Shown piece after piece: positions 52,929 through 62,871 of a DNA stretch of 64,000 nt. The position numbers and the translations under genes are program-made. Each line of letters opens with the position of its first letter. Positions within the stretch are counted from its first letter, which is position 1. This stretch comes from Rhizobium rhizogenes (lineage in GTDB: Bacteria; Pseudomonadota; Alphaproteobacteria; Rhizobiales; Rhizobiaceae): the NCBI RefSeq assembly GCF_002005205.3, contig NZ_CP019701.2:310001-374000 (forward strand). The letters run 5' to 3'. Under the pieces are notes generated by a model. It did no database searches and was not told the origin of the DNA. It worked only from the letters and a program-made list of their open reading frames with translations.

Positions 52929-55874
52929 ATGAGCGACACCGCAGAAAAACTGGATTACTCCTCCACCCTCTATCTGCCGCAGACGGATTTTCCGATGCGC
53001 GCCGGCCTGCCGCAAAAAGAACCGGAAACGGTGAAACGCTGGCAGGAGATGGGCCTTTACAAGCGCCTGCGCGCCTCCGCCGCCGGCCGCGAAAAATTCG
53101 TGCTGCATGACGGCCCGCCCTATGCCAACGGCAATATCCACATCGGCCATGCGCTGAACAAGATACTGAAAGACGTCATCACCCGCTCGTTCCAGATGCG
53201 CGGTTACGACGCCAATTACGTGCCGGGCTGGGATTGCCACGGCCTGCCGATCGAATGGAAGATCGAGGAAGCCTATCGCGCCAGGGGCAAGAACAAGGAC
53301 GAGGTTCCGGTCAACGAATTCCGCAAGGAGTGCCGTGACTTCGCGGCCGGCTGGATCAAGGTTCAGTCGGAGGAGTTCAAGCGCCTCGGCATCGAGGGCG
53401 ACTTCGACAATCCCTACACCACGATGAACTTCCACGCCGAAGCCCGCATCGCCGGCGAACTCCTGAAGATCGCCCGCACCGGCCAGCTCTATCGCGGCTC
53501 GAAGCCCATCATGTGGTCGGTGGTCGAGCGCACGGCGCTGGCGGAAGCCGAAGTCGAATATGCCGATGTCGAGAGCGACATGATCTGGGTGAAGTTCCCG
53601 GTAGTGCATGATCAGCGTCCAGCCAATGTCGTGGATGGTAAGTTTGAATTCCCTGCAATGTCGGCAGGAGAAGCATCGGTAGTCATCTGGACGACGACGC
53701 CGTGGACCATCCCCGGCAACCGCGCCATCGCGTTTTCGTCGCGGGTCGAGTATGGCCTCTACGAAGTGGAAAGCGCCCAGAACGATTTCGGCCCGCAGCC
53801 GGGTGAAAAGCTGATCTTCGCCAAGAAGCTTGCCGATGAGGCCGCAACCAAGGCGAAGCTGACCTTCAAGCTCGTTCGCGACGTGAAAACCGAAGAACTG
53901 GCCGCCATCACCTGCGCCCATCCTCTGGCATCGCTCGGCTATGATTTCCCGGTTCCGCTTCTCGATGGCGATCACGTCACCGACGATGCCGGTACGGGCT
54001 TCGTGCACACCGCGCCAAGCCATGGCCGCGAGGACTTTGACGTCTGGACCGCGCATCAGCGTGAGCTGGAAGCGCGCGGCGTTTCGTCGGCCATCCCGTT
54101 CCCGGTTGGCGATGACGGTTTCTACACCGAAGACGCCCCCGGTTTCGGCCCGTCCGCCGAAGGCGGCGCTGCCCGTGTCATGGACGACAACGGCAAGAAG
54201 GGTGACGCGAACGAGCGTGTCATCAAGGCGCTGATCGCGGAAAACAACCTGTTTGCCCGTGGCCGCCTGAAGCACAGCTATCCGCATAGCTGGCGCTCCA
54301 AGAAGCCGGTCATCTTCCGCAACACGCCGCAATGGTTCGTCTATATGGACAAGGAACTGGGCGACGGCACGACGCTGCGGTCGCGCTCGCTTGATGCCAT
54401 CGACCAGACCCGCTTCGTTCCGGCCTCCGGCCAGAACCGCCTGCGCGCCATGATCGAAGGTCGTCCCGACTGGGTTCTGTCGCGCCAGCGCAGCTGGGGC
54501 GTGCCGATCGCCGTCTTCGCCGATGAAAAGGGTGAGGTTCTGGTCGATGAGGCCGTCAACGCCCGCATTCTGGAGGCCTTCGAGGCCGAAGGCGCGGATG
54601 CCTGGTTCGCCGAAGGCGCCAAGGAACGTTTCCTCGGCAACGACCACGACCATGCCCGTTGGCAGCAGGTCATGGACATTCTCGACGTCTGGTTCGACAG
54701 CGGCTGCACCCATACCTTCACGCTGGAAGATCGCCCGGACATGAAGTGGCCGGCGGATGTCTATCTCGAAGGTTCCGACCAGCATCGCGGCTGGTTCCAT
54801 TCGTCGCTGCTCGAAAGCTGCGCGACGCGCGGCCGTGCGCCCTATAACGCCGTTGTCACCCATGGTTTCACCATGGATGAGAAGGGCGAGAAGATGTCCA
54901 AGTCCAAGGGCAACGTCGTCTCGCCGCAGGAAGTCATGAAGGACGCGGGCGCCGATATCCTGCGCCTGTGGGTCATGACAACAGACTACTGGGATGACCA
55001 GCGCCTCGGCAAGGCCATCATCCAGACCAATGTCGATGCCTATCGCAAGCTGCGCAACACCATCCGCTGGATGCTCGGCACCCTTGCCCACTACAAGGGC
55101 GAAGAGATCGCCTATGACGATCTGCCGGAGCTGGAAAAGCTGGTGCTGCACCGCCTGTCCGATCTGGATAAGGTCGTGCGCGAGGGTTATGACGGCTTCG
55201 AATTCAAGAAGATCGCCCGCGCGCTGGTGGATTTCGCCAATGTCGAACTTTCCGCCTTCTATTTCGATATCCGCAAGGACACGCTTTATTGCGACGCGCC
55301 ATCGTCGCTGAAGCGCCGTGCCGCCCTGTCGGTCATCGCCAAACTGTTCGACTGCCTCGTGTCTTGGCTCGCGCCGATGCTGCCCTTCACGGCGGAAGAA
55401 GCGTGGCTGTCGCGTTATCCGGATGCGGAATCGGTGCATCTCGTCCAGTTCCCGGAAATCCCGGCGGAATGGAAAAACGATGCGCTGGAAGCGAAGTGGG
55501 AAAAAATCCGCAAGGTCCGCACCGTCGTGACGGGCGCGCTGGAAGTCGAACGCCGTGAAAAGCGCATCGGTTCCTCGCTCGAGGCCGCGCCGATCGTCCA
55601 CATCGCCGATGCCGATCTTCTGGCAGCGCTGAAGGGCCAGGACTTCGCCGAAATCTGCATCACCTCGGCCATCTCGGTTGTGGGCGATGAAGGCCCCGCG
55701 GATGGCTTCCGTCTGCCGGAAGTTGCAAAGGTCGTGGTCGAGCAGAAGCTGGCGGAAGGCGCAAAATGTGCCCGCTCCTGGCGCATCACCACCGATGTCG
55801 GCTCCGATCCGGACTATCCCGATGTATCGGCCCGCGATGCGGCGGCGCTGCGTGAGCTTGCCGCACTCTCGTAA
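52929..55874 (+). CDS. ileS: isoleucyl-tRNA synthetase
   Basis: IleRS charges tRNA-Ile. The 981-residue class I synthetase has the HIGH signature [12 protein letters not shown] (HIGH at 71-74), a CP1 editing domain with [11 protein letters not shown] and a [19 protein letters not shown] block, the KMSKS loop (655-659), and an anticodon-binding domain. The C-terminal zinc ribbon of E. coli IleRS is degenerate: only one CARSW cysteine remains and the CGRC-like pair is absent. This is common among alphaproteobacteria as far as I know. The ATG at 52929 is used. The 280 bp upstream contain no gene; a very long open frame antisense to ileS is a codon-bias artefact. Confidence 0.98.
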   Translation: MSDTAEKLDYSSTLYLPQTDFPMRAGLPQKEPETVKRWQEMGLYKRLRASAAGREKFVLHDGPPYANGNIHIGHALNKILKDVITRSFQMRGYDANYVPGWDCHGLPIEWKIEEAYRARGKNKDEVPVNEFRKECRDFAAGWIKVQSEEFKRLGIEGDFDNPYTTMNFHAEARIAGELLKIARTGQLYRGSKPIMWSVVERTALAEAEVEYADVESDMIWVKFPVVHDQRPANVVDGKFEFPAMSAGEASVVIWTTTPWTIPGNRAIAFSSRVEYGLYEVESAQNDFGPQPGEKLIFAKKLADEAATKAKLTFKLVRDVKTEELAAITCAHPLASLGYDFPVPLLDGDHVTDDAGTGFVHTAPSHGREDFDVWTAHQRELEARGVSSAIPFPVGDDGFYTEDAPGFGPSAEGGAARVMDDNGKKGDANERVIKALIAENNLFARGRLKHSYPHSWRSKKPVIFRNTPQWFVYMDKELGDGTTLRSRSLDAIDQTRFVPASGQNRLRAMIEGRPDWVLSRQRSWGVPIAVFADEKGEVLVDEAVNARILEAFEAEGADAWFAEGAKERFLGNDHDHARWQQVMDILDVWFDSGCTHTFTLEDRPDMKWPADVYLEGSDQHRGWFHSSLLESCATRGRAPYNAVVTHGFTMDEKGEKMSKSKGNVVSPQEVMKDAGADILRLWVMTTDYWDDQRLGKAIIQTNVDAYRKLRNTIRWMLGTLAHYKGEEIAYDDLPELEKLVLHRLSDLDKVVREGYDGFEFKKIARALVDFANVELSAFYFDIRKDTLYCDAPSSLKRRAALSVIAKLFDCLVSWLAPMLPFTAEEAWLSRYPDAESVHLVQFPEIPAEWKNDALEAKWEKIRKVRTVVTGALEVERREKRIGSSLEAAPIVHIADADLLAALKGQDFAEICITSAISVVGDEGPADGFRLPEVAKVVVEQKLAEGAKCARSWRITTDVGSDPDYPDVSARDAAALRELAALS

Positions 55875-56016
55875 TGAAAATGGCCGGGTGAATTGCGCTT
55901 TGCCTCTTCATCCGGTACACCTGCCTGAAAATGGCCGGATTTGCACGGCAATGCGGGCTGCCGCCTGCCGAAAGACGATGTCTGGCGAAGTGGGACGGAC
56001 GGCTGGAAGGGTTTCA

Positions 56017-56661
56017 ATGAAGACGATGCAGGGTAATGCGCAGGGTTTGGGCATGTTTCGCACGGTTGTTGGCGTCACGACGATAGGCGTGCTGCTGGGC
56101 GCCTGCACGAGCCCGACCTACGGTACGGGCAAGACGGCGGCTGAACAGCTTGTCGACGATCTCGGCAGCGCGACCTCGATCACCGGCAACGATCAGGAAA
56201 AGCGTAACCTGAAATACAGCCCGCGCCCCGGCCTCGTCGTTCCCGCCCAGGCCCGTGCCGAACAGCTGGCCGCGCCGCAGCAGAACATGGCGAACCGCGA
56301 AAACAATCCGCAATGGGTCGAATCGCCGGAAGAAACCCGCGAACGCCTGCGCGAAGAGGCGGACGCCAACAAGAACAACCCGCATTACCGCTCGCCGCTG
56401 CTTGCCGGCAACGGCACGGCCGGCCAGATGACCGAAAGCCAGAAATGGGAAGCCTTCCGCAAGGCCAAGGCCGACGCCCAGGGCGGTTCCGTCGTCAACG
56501 CCCAGCGCCGCTTCCTCACCGACCCGCCGGCTGAATATCGCAGTGTTCCACAGGATCAGCTGACCGATCTTGGCGAGCCGGAACAGAAGAAGGAAAAGCG
56601 CCGCAAGAAAGAAGCGGCCGTGGCAAATACCGGCAAGAGCTGGTGGAACCCTTTCCAGTAA
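56017..56661 (+). CDS. predicted lipoprotein of unknown function
   Basis: The product is up to 214 residues with a lipoprotein signal (TVVGVTTIGVLLGAC; lipobox LGAC). Two starts fit: ATG at 56017 after GGAAGGG (lipid Cys30) or ATG at 56053 (Cys18). The mature part is hydrophilic, rich in Gln, Asn, Glu and Arg. It contains the blocks KYSPRPGLVVP, NPQWVESPEETRERLREEAD and SQKWEAFRKAKADAQG, and ends in a basic KKEKRRKKEA run followed by SWWNPFQ. The shape is that of a periplasmic membrane-tethered protein conserved beside ileS in rhizobia (from memory). No enzymatic motif is visible. Confidence 0.85.
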   Translation: MKTMQGNAQGLGMFRTVVGVTTIGVLLGACTSPTYGTGKTAAEQLVDDLGSATSITGNDQEKRNLKYSPRPGLVVPAQARAEQLAAPQQNMANRENNPQWVESPEETRERLREEADANKNNPHYRSPLLAGNGTAGQMTESQKWEAFRKAKADAQGGSVVNAQRRFLTDPPAEYRSVPQDQLTDLGEPEQKKEKRRKKEAAVANTGKSWWNPFQ

Positions 56662-56722
56662 AAACTGGCCGGTAAAAAATGGCTGATGGCTGGCGGGAAG
56701 CTTCATCTCTCCCGCTCGCCGC

Positions 56723-57181
56723 TCAATCCTCGAGACGTTTCTCGCGAAAGAACTGCCGCAGAATGTCAGCACTTTCGCTTTCCGCCAGTCCCGAATAGAC
56801 ATCCGGCGCATGGTGGCATGTCGGCTGGCTGAAGAAGCGCACGCCACTCTCCACAGCGCCGCCCTTTGGGTCCTGCGCGCCGTAATAGAGCCGGCGGATA
56901 CGGGCGAATGAAATCGCCGCCGCGCACATGGTGCAGGGCTCCAGCGTAACGTAGAGATCGGCGCCCGGCAGGCGTTCCTGTCCAAGAGCCTCGCAGGCCA
57001 TGCGGATCACGGCGATTTCGGCGTGAGCCGTCACATCGTTCAATTCACGGGTGCGATTGCCGGAACGGGCGATGACGCGGCCGTCCAGAACCAGTACGGC
57101 GCCGATCGGAACCTCCTGCCGCTCAGCCGCGGCTCGGGCTTCCGCAAGCGCCAGCTCCATGAAATGCGTCCTTTCGGCCAT
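56723..57181 (-). CDS. tadA: tRNA-specific adenosine deaminase
   Basis: TadA deaminates adenosine 34 of tRNA-Arg(ACG) to inosine and is usually essential. The 152-residue cytidine-deaminase-fold protein has the zinc motif TAHAEI (His53, catalytic Glu55) and PCTMC (Cys83, Cys86), spaced as in TadA. The segment after it, YYGAQDPKGGAVESGVRFF, is also typical. It is divergent from the pseudouridine synthase gene, with 71 bp between the starts. Other deaminases of this fold exist, but the motif context favours TadA. Confidence 0.93.
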   Translation of the reverse strand: MAERTHFMELALAEARAAAERQEVPIGAVLVLDGRVIARSGNRTRELNDVTAHAEIAVIRMACEALGQERLPGADLYVTLEPCTMCAAAISFARIRRLYYGAQDPKGGAVESGVRFFSQPTCHHAPDVYSGLAESESADILRQFFREKRLED

Positions 57182-57252
57182 TGCGTTTCAATTTCCTCTT
57201 AACCCTTGTGCTTGGACCTGATAGGACAGCCCAAACAACAGGCAAACAGCAA

Positions 57253-59160
57253 ATGACTTTTAAAGACAAGCCGAAGCGTGACGGTGGCAAGACATTTAGC
57301 CGCGACAGGAAGCCGAAAGGCCCCGGCAAGCCCGCCGCAGAGCGTGAAAAGAAACCGGCCGAGGCAAAGGCTGCCCCGGCGCCCGAAACCGTTGGCGGTG
57401 GCAAGCCGGAGCGCATTTCCAAGATCATGGCGCGCGCCGGTGTCGCCTCGCGCCGCGATGTCGAGCGCATGATCATGGAAGGCCGCGTGTCGCTGAACGG
57501 CGTCAAGCTGGATACGCCGGTGGTCAACGCCACGCTGTCCGACAAGATCGAAGTGGACGGCATGCCGATTCGCGGTGCCGAGCGCACGCGACTGTGGCTC
57601 TACCACAAGCCCGCCGGTCTGGTGACGACCAATTCCGACCCGGAAGGCCGTCCGACCGTTTTCGACAATCTGCCGGGCGAGCTGCCCCGTGTGCTCTCCA
57701 TCGGCCGCCTCGATATCAATACCGAAGGCCTGCTGCTGCTCACAAACGATGGCGGTCTTTCCCGCGTGCTGGAACTGCCGACCACCGGCTGGCTGCGCCG
57801 CTACCGCGTGCGCGCCCATGGCGAGGTCGATCAGGCCGCGCTCGACAAGCTGAAGGAAGGTATCGCCGTCGACGGCGTGCTTTATGGCGCGATCGACGCG
57901 ACGCTCGACCGCACCCAGGGCCATAATGTCTGGATCAGCATGGGTCTGCGCGAAGGCAAGAACCGCGAGATCAAGAACGTGCTCGGCGCGCTGGGTCTCG
58001 AGGTCAACCGCCTGATCCGCGTTTCCTACGGCCCGTTCCAGCTTGGCGATCTGGCTGAGGGCAAGGTGCTGGAAGTGCGTGGCCGCATGCTGCGCGACCA
58101 GCTTGGCCCGCGCCTGATCGAAGAGGCGGGCGCCAATTTCGATGCACCGATCTATAATGCGCCCGTTGAGGATGAGGAAGACAACGCGCCGAAGCGGCCC
58201 GTGAAATCCGAATGGGCAAAGAGCGATGCGCCGGAAGGCAAGCCGCGCTTCGAAAAGGGCGGCAAGCCCGAGGATCGTCGCGAAAAGGCGCTCGGCCGTC
58301 TCGATACCAAGCGTGGCGACAAGCCAGCCGGCAAGTTTGGCTCCAAGCCCGCCGGGAAATTTGGTGCCAAGGGCCGCAGCGAGGATGATGGCGACGACCG
58401 CCGCCCACGCCAGCCGGCCGGCACCAGCCGCACGGCCAATGTCTGGATGGCGCCCGGTGCAAGGCCGACCCGTGACGGCAAGGAACACAAGTCTTCCGCC
58501 CGTGCGGAAGCCGAAAACCTCTTCAAGAAGCCTTCCGCCCAGGACGAAGCGCGCCGCAACGTCGTGCGGCATGCGGATGCCGAGGGCGAGTGGATCCGTT
58601 CGGATTCCCCCCGCGAAGAAGAAGGCGGTCGCGGACGCGGCGACCGTCCGCGCGGCGAAAAGAGCTTTGGTGATCGTGGTGGACGCGGCGCAAAGCCGTT
58701 CGGCGACCGGCCATTCCGCGACAGGCCGCGTGAAGAAGGGGATCGCCCGCGCGGTGAAAAGAGCTTCGGCGACCGCCCGGCGCGCGGCGGCAAAGCTTTT
58801 GGCGACCGGCCATTTCGTGACAGGCCGCGCGAAGAGGGTGACCGCCCGCGCAGCGACCGTCCACGTGGCGAAAAACCTTTCGGTGACCGTCCGTTCCGCG
58901 ACAGGCCCCGTGAAGACGGTGACCGCCCACGCGGTGAGCGCCCTGCGGGAGACAAGCCCCGTGGCGGCAAGCCGGCCGGTAAACCCGGCTTCGGCAAGCC
59001 ATCTTTCGGAAAATCGGGCGAGCGTGGCGAACGTTCGGGTTTCTCAGGCAAGAGCAAAGGCCCCGGTGGTCCCGGCGGCGGCAAGCCGGGCGGCAAAGGC
59101 CCGGGTGGCAAACCTTCTGGAGGCAGGGGAATGACACGTAATGCGGATCGTAGGCGGTGA
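57253..59160 (+). CDS. RluB/RsuA-type pseudouridine synthase with long charged tail
   Basis: This 635-residue protein isomerises uridine in rRNA, probably 23S (RluB-like). A basic N-terminal linker precedes an S4 RNA-binding domain (about 53-100; ERISKIMARAGVASRR). The synthase domain (about 110-290) carries the catalytic Asp154 in GRLDINTEGLLLL. The remaining 340 residues are a low-complexity, Arg/Gly/Asp/Lys/Pro-rich tail with three near-identical copies of FGDRPFRDRPRE(E/D)GDRPR, like RGG-type RNA-binding tails. E. coli RluB has only a short tail. The ATG at 57253 starts a family-like N-terminus. rsmD overlaps its end by 20 bp. Confidence 0.92.
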   Translation: MTFKDKPKRDGGKTFSRDRKPKGPGKPAAEREKKPAEAKAAPAPETVGGGKPERISKIMARAGVASRRDVERMIMEGRVSLNGVKLDTPVVNATLSDKIEVDGMPIRGAERTRLWLYHKPAGLVTTNSDPEGRPTVFDNLPGELPRVLSIGRLDINTEGLLLLTNDGGLSRVLELPTTGWLRRYRVRAHGEVDQAALDKLKEGIAVDGVLYGAIDATLDRTQGHNVWISMGLREGKNREIKNVLGALGLEVNRLIRVSYGPFQLGDLAEGKVLEVRGRMLRDQLGPRLIEEAGANFDAPIYNAPVEDEEDNAPKRPVKSEWAKSDAPEGKPRFEKGGKPEDRREKALGRLDTKRGDKPAGKFGSKPAGKFGAKGRSEDDGDDRRPRQPAGTSRTANVWMAPGARPTRDGKEHKSSARAEAENLFKKPSAQDEARRNVVRHADAEGEWIRSDSPREEEGGRGRGDRPRGEKSFGDRGGRGAKPFGDRPFRDRPREEGDRPRGEKSFGDRPARGGKAFGDRPFRDRPREEGDRPRSDRPRGEKPFGDRPFRDRPREDGDRPRGERPAGDKPRGGKPAGKPGFGKPSFGKSGERGERSGFSGKSKGPGGPGGGKPGGKGPGGKPSGGRGMTRNADRRR

Positions 59161-59698
59161 GTTCCGCGGCCGGACTTTGGCCGCGCCGAAAACCAATTCC
59201 ATTCGTCCGACCATCGACAGGACGCGGGAAAGCCTCTTCAACATTCTGAGCCACGCCTATCCGGAAAGTCTTGACGGTACGCGGGTTCTGGACGTTTTCG
59301 CCGGAACCGGCGCGGTCGGGCTGGAGGCCCTGTCGCGCGGGTGCCGGGTGGCGCTCTTCGTCGAAAACGGCGTCGAGGGCAGGGGGCTGCTCTGGGAAAA
59401 TATCGATGCGCTGGGCCTGCATGGCCGCGCCCGCATCCTGCGGCGTGACGCCACCAAGCTCGGCGGCGTCAACAATATCGAGCCCTTCGATCTTCTCTTC
59501 GCCGATCCGCCCTATGGCCATGGCCATGGCGAAAAGGCTTTCGCGGCAGCGCATGGCGGCGGCTGGCTGACACCCGGCGCGCTCGCCATTCTGGAAGAGC
59601 GCGGCGACGTGACGGTGAAGGTCGATGCAGCGTTCAAACCGCTCGAAAGCCGCATCTTTGGTGACACGAAAATGCATTTCTACCGCTACGAGCCCTAG
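59141..59698 (+). CDS. rsmD: 16S rRNA (guanine966-N2)-methyltransferase
   Basis: RsmD methylates G966 of 16S rRNA in the assembling 30S subunit. The 185-residue product begins MRIVGGEFRGRTL. It has RPTIDRTRESLFNIL, SAM motif I VFAGTGAVGLEALSRG (52-67) and the catalytic DPPY (122-125). It starts 20 bp inside the end of the pseudouridine synthase gene, so the two rRNA-modifying enzymes are translationally linked. Length is standard. A family D repeat begins right after its stop. Confidence 0.96.
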   Translation: MRIVGGEFRGRTLAAPKTNSIRPTIDRTRESLFNILSHAYPESLDGTRVLDVFAGTGAVGLEALSRGCRVALFVENGVEGRGLLWENIDALGLHGRARILRRDATKLGGVNNIEPFDLLFADPPYGHGHGEKAFAAAHGGGWLTPGALAILEERGDVTVKVDAAFKPLESRIFGDTKMHFYRYEP

Positions 59699-59800
59699 GG
59701 CATTTCCAGGAAAAGCGGAGACCGGTTTCCGTCCGGAAATGCGACAGAACAAAGAGTTAGAGCGTTTTGGCGATTCTTGGGAAAAGCGAAACGCTCTAAC
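59698..59800. repeat. palindromic repeat, family D, copy 2, with a second hairpin
   Basis: CATTTCC (59701) / GGAAATG (59735) enclose the same kind of core as copy 1 at 20179. It is followed by a second dyad with perfect 12-bp arms, GTTAGAGCGTTT (59756-59767) and AAACGCTCTAAC (59789-59800). It lies between rsmD and the patatin gene and may end the rsmD transcript. Confidence 0.8.
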
Positions 59801-59885
59801 AGGAACACCTTCCCGTCACGCCACGGTCTTGTCTTGTTTGCCGAATAGGCAAAGTCTTTTCCGCGGAGAGAGTTTGGGTATTCGC

Positions 59886-60812
59886 ATGGATCAGGGTGTA
59901 AACGAGAACGTCACGGTCGTCCGCGCCGGGGAAGATGTCCTCAAGGGCGATGGTGCGGGCAGCCACGAGCCGACATTCGGGCTGGCGCTCGGCGGTGGCG
60001 GTGCACGCGGCATCTGCCACATCAATGTCATCGAAGCGCTGGACGAACTCGGCATCCGACCGGTGGTGCTGTCTGGCTCCTCCATCGGCTCCATCATCGG
60101 CGCGGGCATGGCGGCAGGCATGTCGGGCCGGGAAATCCGCGAATACACGCTCGAACTCATGGGGCGCAAGGGTTCGGTCGCCAACCGGCTCTGGAGCCTC
60201 GGACCTGCATCCATGCGCCACGCGGTCGATGGTTTTCGCCTCGGCCAGTTCAATCTCGAGCTCATCCTCCATGCCTTGATGCCGCAGGCTTTGCCGAAGG
60301 ACTTCTCAGAGCTTGCCATTCCCCTGAAGGTGGTCACGACGGATTATTACGCCCAGACCGAAGTGGTGGTGGAAAGCGGCGAGATTATCCAGGCGCTGGC
60401 GGCATCCGCCGCCATTCCGGCGCTGTTCATGCCGGTGCGCATCGATGGCCGCATCATGATCGATGGCGGCATCTTCAATCCCGTTCCCTATGAGCACCTG
60501 CTGGATCATGCCGATATCGTCATCGGCATCGATGTGGTCGGTGGCCCGGAAGGCGACGGCACCACCATGCCGAACCGTCTGGACAGCCTGTTCGGCGCCA
60601 GCCAGCTGATGATGCAGGCGGCGATTGCCCTGAAACTCAGATTACGCCCGCCGCATATCTTCCTGCGCCCGCCGGTGCACCGTTTCGGCGTGCTGGATTT
60701 CCTGAAGTCGGAAGAGGTGCTGAACGCCTCCGCCGGCATCAAGGACGATCTGAAACGGCAGATCGACATGCAGGTGGAGCTGTTTCATCGCGGGCAGGGC
60801 GTGGAAGCCTGA
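59886..60812 (+). CDS. patatin-like phospholipase family protein
   Basis: This 308-residue predicted serine lipase/acyl hydrolase belongs to the RssA/patatin family. The oxyanion-hole block LGGGGARG (35-42), the nucleophile elbow GSSIG (Ser66) and the catalytic DGG (Asp193 in IDGGIFNP) form a complete Ser-Asp dyad. No signal peptide is seen, so it probably acts on membrane lipids from the cytoplasm. The ATG at 59886 is used; a TTG four codons upstream (59874) has a slightly better placed GGAGAG. It stands between a palindromic repeat and the convergent antiporter gene. Confidence 0.92.
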   Translation: MDQGVNENVTVVRAGEDVLKGDGAGSHEPTFGLALGGGGARGICHINVIEALDELGIRPVVLSGSSIGSIIGAGMAAGMSGREIREYTLELMGRKGSVANRLWSLGPASMRHAVDGFRLGQFNLELILHALMPQALPKDFSELAIPLKVVTTDYYAQTEVVVESGEIIQALAASAAIPALFMPVRIDGRIMIDGGIFNPVPYEHLLDHADIVIGIDVVGGPEGDGTTMPNRLDSLFGASQLMMQAAIALKLRLRPPHIFLRPPVHRFGVLDFLKSEEVLNASAGIKDDLKRQIDMQVELFHRGQGVEA

Positions 60813-60860
60813 GCGCTCTCCCTTGAGTATTCTCCAGAAACGAGCGGGTGCCACTGATTT

Positions 60861-60881
60861 CTTCTCCCCGGCGGGGAGAAG
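60861..60881. repeat. fragment of palindromic repeat family B
   Basis: CTTCTCCCCGGCGGGGAGAAG, a perfect 21-base dyad with an odd centre base, equals the right end of the element at 40228-40350. It lies between convergent genes and could act as a hairpin at both 3' ends. Confidence 0.75.
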
Positions 60882-60922
60882 AAACACGCGACGCGCTCCC
60901 AGTCACTGACTTGACGTGGAAT

Positions 60923-62755
60923 TCACAGCGACACTTCCGTCTCGCTGTCCTCCATATCCCCTTCTTCCTCCTCCCGCTTCTCCGCCTTGTTCTTCGGCTT
61001 CATCAGCGGCTCCGGCTTCACTTCGCGCACCGGCTTGTTGTGCAGCATCTGCCGGCCGGCGGCGAGGCCTTCCACGGCTTGAAGCTGCAGCCGTTCCTCG
61101 TCACGTTCGCGAATATCGTCGGAGATCGCCAGCGCCCGCTCGCCGTCCATGTCCAGCCCTTCCAGAATTCGCCTGCCGAACAGCAAGCCGGATTCCAGCG
61201 TTTCACGGATTTCATATTCCACGCCCTTTTTCCTCAGCGACAGGGAATGGACGCGATCATAGGAGCGGGCATAGATACGCACACTGGGAAATTCCGACTG
61301 GATCATGTCGATGATGCGGTCGGTGACCTCTTTCTTGTGGGTGCAGACGGCCACGAGATCGGCCCGCTCTATTCCGGCGGCGATCAGCACGTCCTTGCGG
61401 GTGCCGTCTCCGAAAAAGATACGGAAACCGAAACGGGCAGCCTGGCGCACACGGTCGGCGGAACTGTCGATGACAGTGACGTCGCGCCCGCCGGCCAGAA
61501 GAATCTGCGAGGCGATCTGGCCGAAGCGGGAAAAACCGATCATCAGCACATCCGCACCCGCGCCGTCGAAATCCTCTTCCAGCTTGTCCTCCTCCGCATC
61601 CTCCGCCGTCAGCCGGCGGGAAATCACCGCCAAAAGCGGCGTCAGCGCCATGGAAAGCGTGACGACGGCAACGAGGATCGAGGCGGTCGCCTGCGGAAAC
61701 AGCCCCGAAGCTGCAGCCGTGGTGAAGAGTACGAAGCCGAATTCGCCGCCCTGCGCCAGAAGCAGCGCGATGCGGCTCGATGCATAACGCGAGGAACCGG
61801 CAATGCGGCAAAGAGCATAGATCAGCGCCGCCTTCACCGCCATCATCGCCGGCACGGCGATCAGGATGAGGAGAATGTGCTCATAGACGATGTTGACATG
61901 CAGCGACATGCCGACGGCCATGAAGAACAACGCCAGAAACAGTCCGCGAAACGGCTCGATATCGGCTTCCAGCTCGTGCCGGTAGGAGGATTCCGACAGC
62001 ATCAGCCCCGCCAGCAGCGCTCCCATGCCCATGGAAAGCCCGACAGCCTCCATGATGGCGGCCGCACCGATGACGACGAAGAGTGCCGCCGCGATCATCA
62101 CTTCGCGTGCACCCGTGCGGGCGATGATCTGGAACATCGGTGTCAGCAGGAAGCGTCCGGCCAGCACCATGCCCGCCACCGCAAGGACCGAGGCGACGAG
62201 ATCGTAAACCATCGAGTCCGATGCCACATCCGGCCGGTTGGAAAGAATGGTGACGAGGGCGAGAAGCGGCACGATGGCGAGGTCCTGAAACAGCAGGATC
62301 GAGAAGGACCGATTGCCGTGCCGGGTATTCATGTCGCCGTCATCTTCAAGGATTTGCAGCGCGAAGGCGGTGGAGGAAAGCGCAAGACCGAAACCCGCAA
62401 CGAGGCTGCCGCGCGCATCGATCAGCCCGGCCCACCAGGCAATGGCCGCCAGCACGCTTCCGGTCACCAGCACCTGCGCCAGCCCGAGACCTAAAATATC
62501 GCGCCGCATCTGCCATATGCGCGAGGGCTTCAGTTCCAGACCGATGATGAAGAGCAGGAAAACCACGCCCAGTTCCGAGACATTGAAGATGTCCTTCGCA
62601 TCCGTGACCAGATGCAGGAACGGCCCGATGATGATGCCCGCCACCAGATAACCGAGCACGGTGCCAAGCCCGAGCTTGCGGAAAACCGAGGCGGCGATGA
62701 CCGCGCCGGCCAGAAGCAGCAATGGTTCGGAAAAGAGAGCGTCGTGCTCGGTCAT
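60923..62755 (-). CDS. CPA2 family monovalent cation/proton antiporter with RCK domain
   Basis: This 610-residue inner-membrane protein is of the KefB/KefC type. About 12-13 helices (residues 10-380) form the Na/H-exchanger fold, with LFLLFIIGLELKPSR and GFGLALSSTAFALQIL typical of the CPA2 core. A cytoplasmic TrkA-N (RCK) domain follows at about 400-520 (VLMIGFSRFGQIASQIL, with a degenerate GxGxxG reading GFSRFG). The C-terminus is long, charged and Glu/Lys-rich (KPKNKAEKREEEEGDMEDSE). Potassium efflux coupled to proton entry is the likely role; glutathione gating cannot be judged. The ATG at 62755 begins the first helix; an upstream extension to 62842 is not family-like. Confidence 0.93.
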   Translation of the reverse strand: MTEHDALFSEPLLLLAGAVIAASVFRKLGLGTVLGYLVAGIIIGPFLHLVTDAKDIFNVSELGVVFLLFIIGLELKPSRIWQMRRDILGLGLAQVLVTGSVLAAIAWWAGLIDARGSLVAGFGLALSSTAFALQILEDDGDMNTRHGNRSFSILLFQDLAIVPLLALVTILSNRPDVASDSMVYDLVASVLAVAGMVLAGRFLLTPMFQIIARTGAREVMIAAALFVVIGAAAIMEAVGLSMGMGALLAGLMLSESSYRHELEADIEPFRGLFLALFFMAVGMSLHVNIVYEHILLILIAVPAMMAVKAALIYALCRIAGSSRYASSRIALLLAQGGEFGFVLFTTAAASGLFPQATASILVAVVTLSMALTPLLAVISRRLTAEDAEEDKLEEDFDGAGADVLMIGFSRFGQIASQILLAGGRDVTVIDSSADRVRQAARFGFRIFFGDGTRKDVLIAAGIERADLVAVCTHKKEVTDRIIDMIQSEFPSVRIYARSYDRVHSLSLRKKGVEYEIRETLESGLLFGRRILEGLDMDGERALAISDDIRERDEERLQLQAVEGLAAGRQMLHNKPVREVKPEPLMKPKNKAEKREEEEGDMEDSETEVSL

Positions 62756-62871
62756 GCGGGTGGACTTTCGAATATGGTGGCGACAGAGCCTTGCCGATGG
62801 AGAAAGCGGCGTTTCGCCCTTGATGCGGGGTTGCTGGCACAATAAATGGAACAGGAATGAAAGGCCAACTC

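Noticed and set aside
52767..55601. A 944-codon open frame antisense to ileS
   Set aside because: It is fully covered by the well-supported ileS gene, its residues show no domain pattern, and long antisense frames are expected from high GC at third codon positions.
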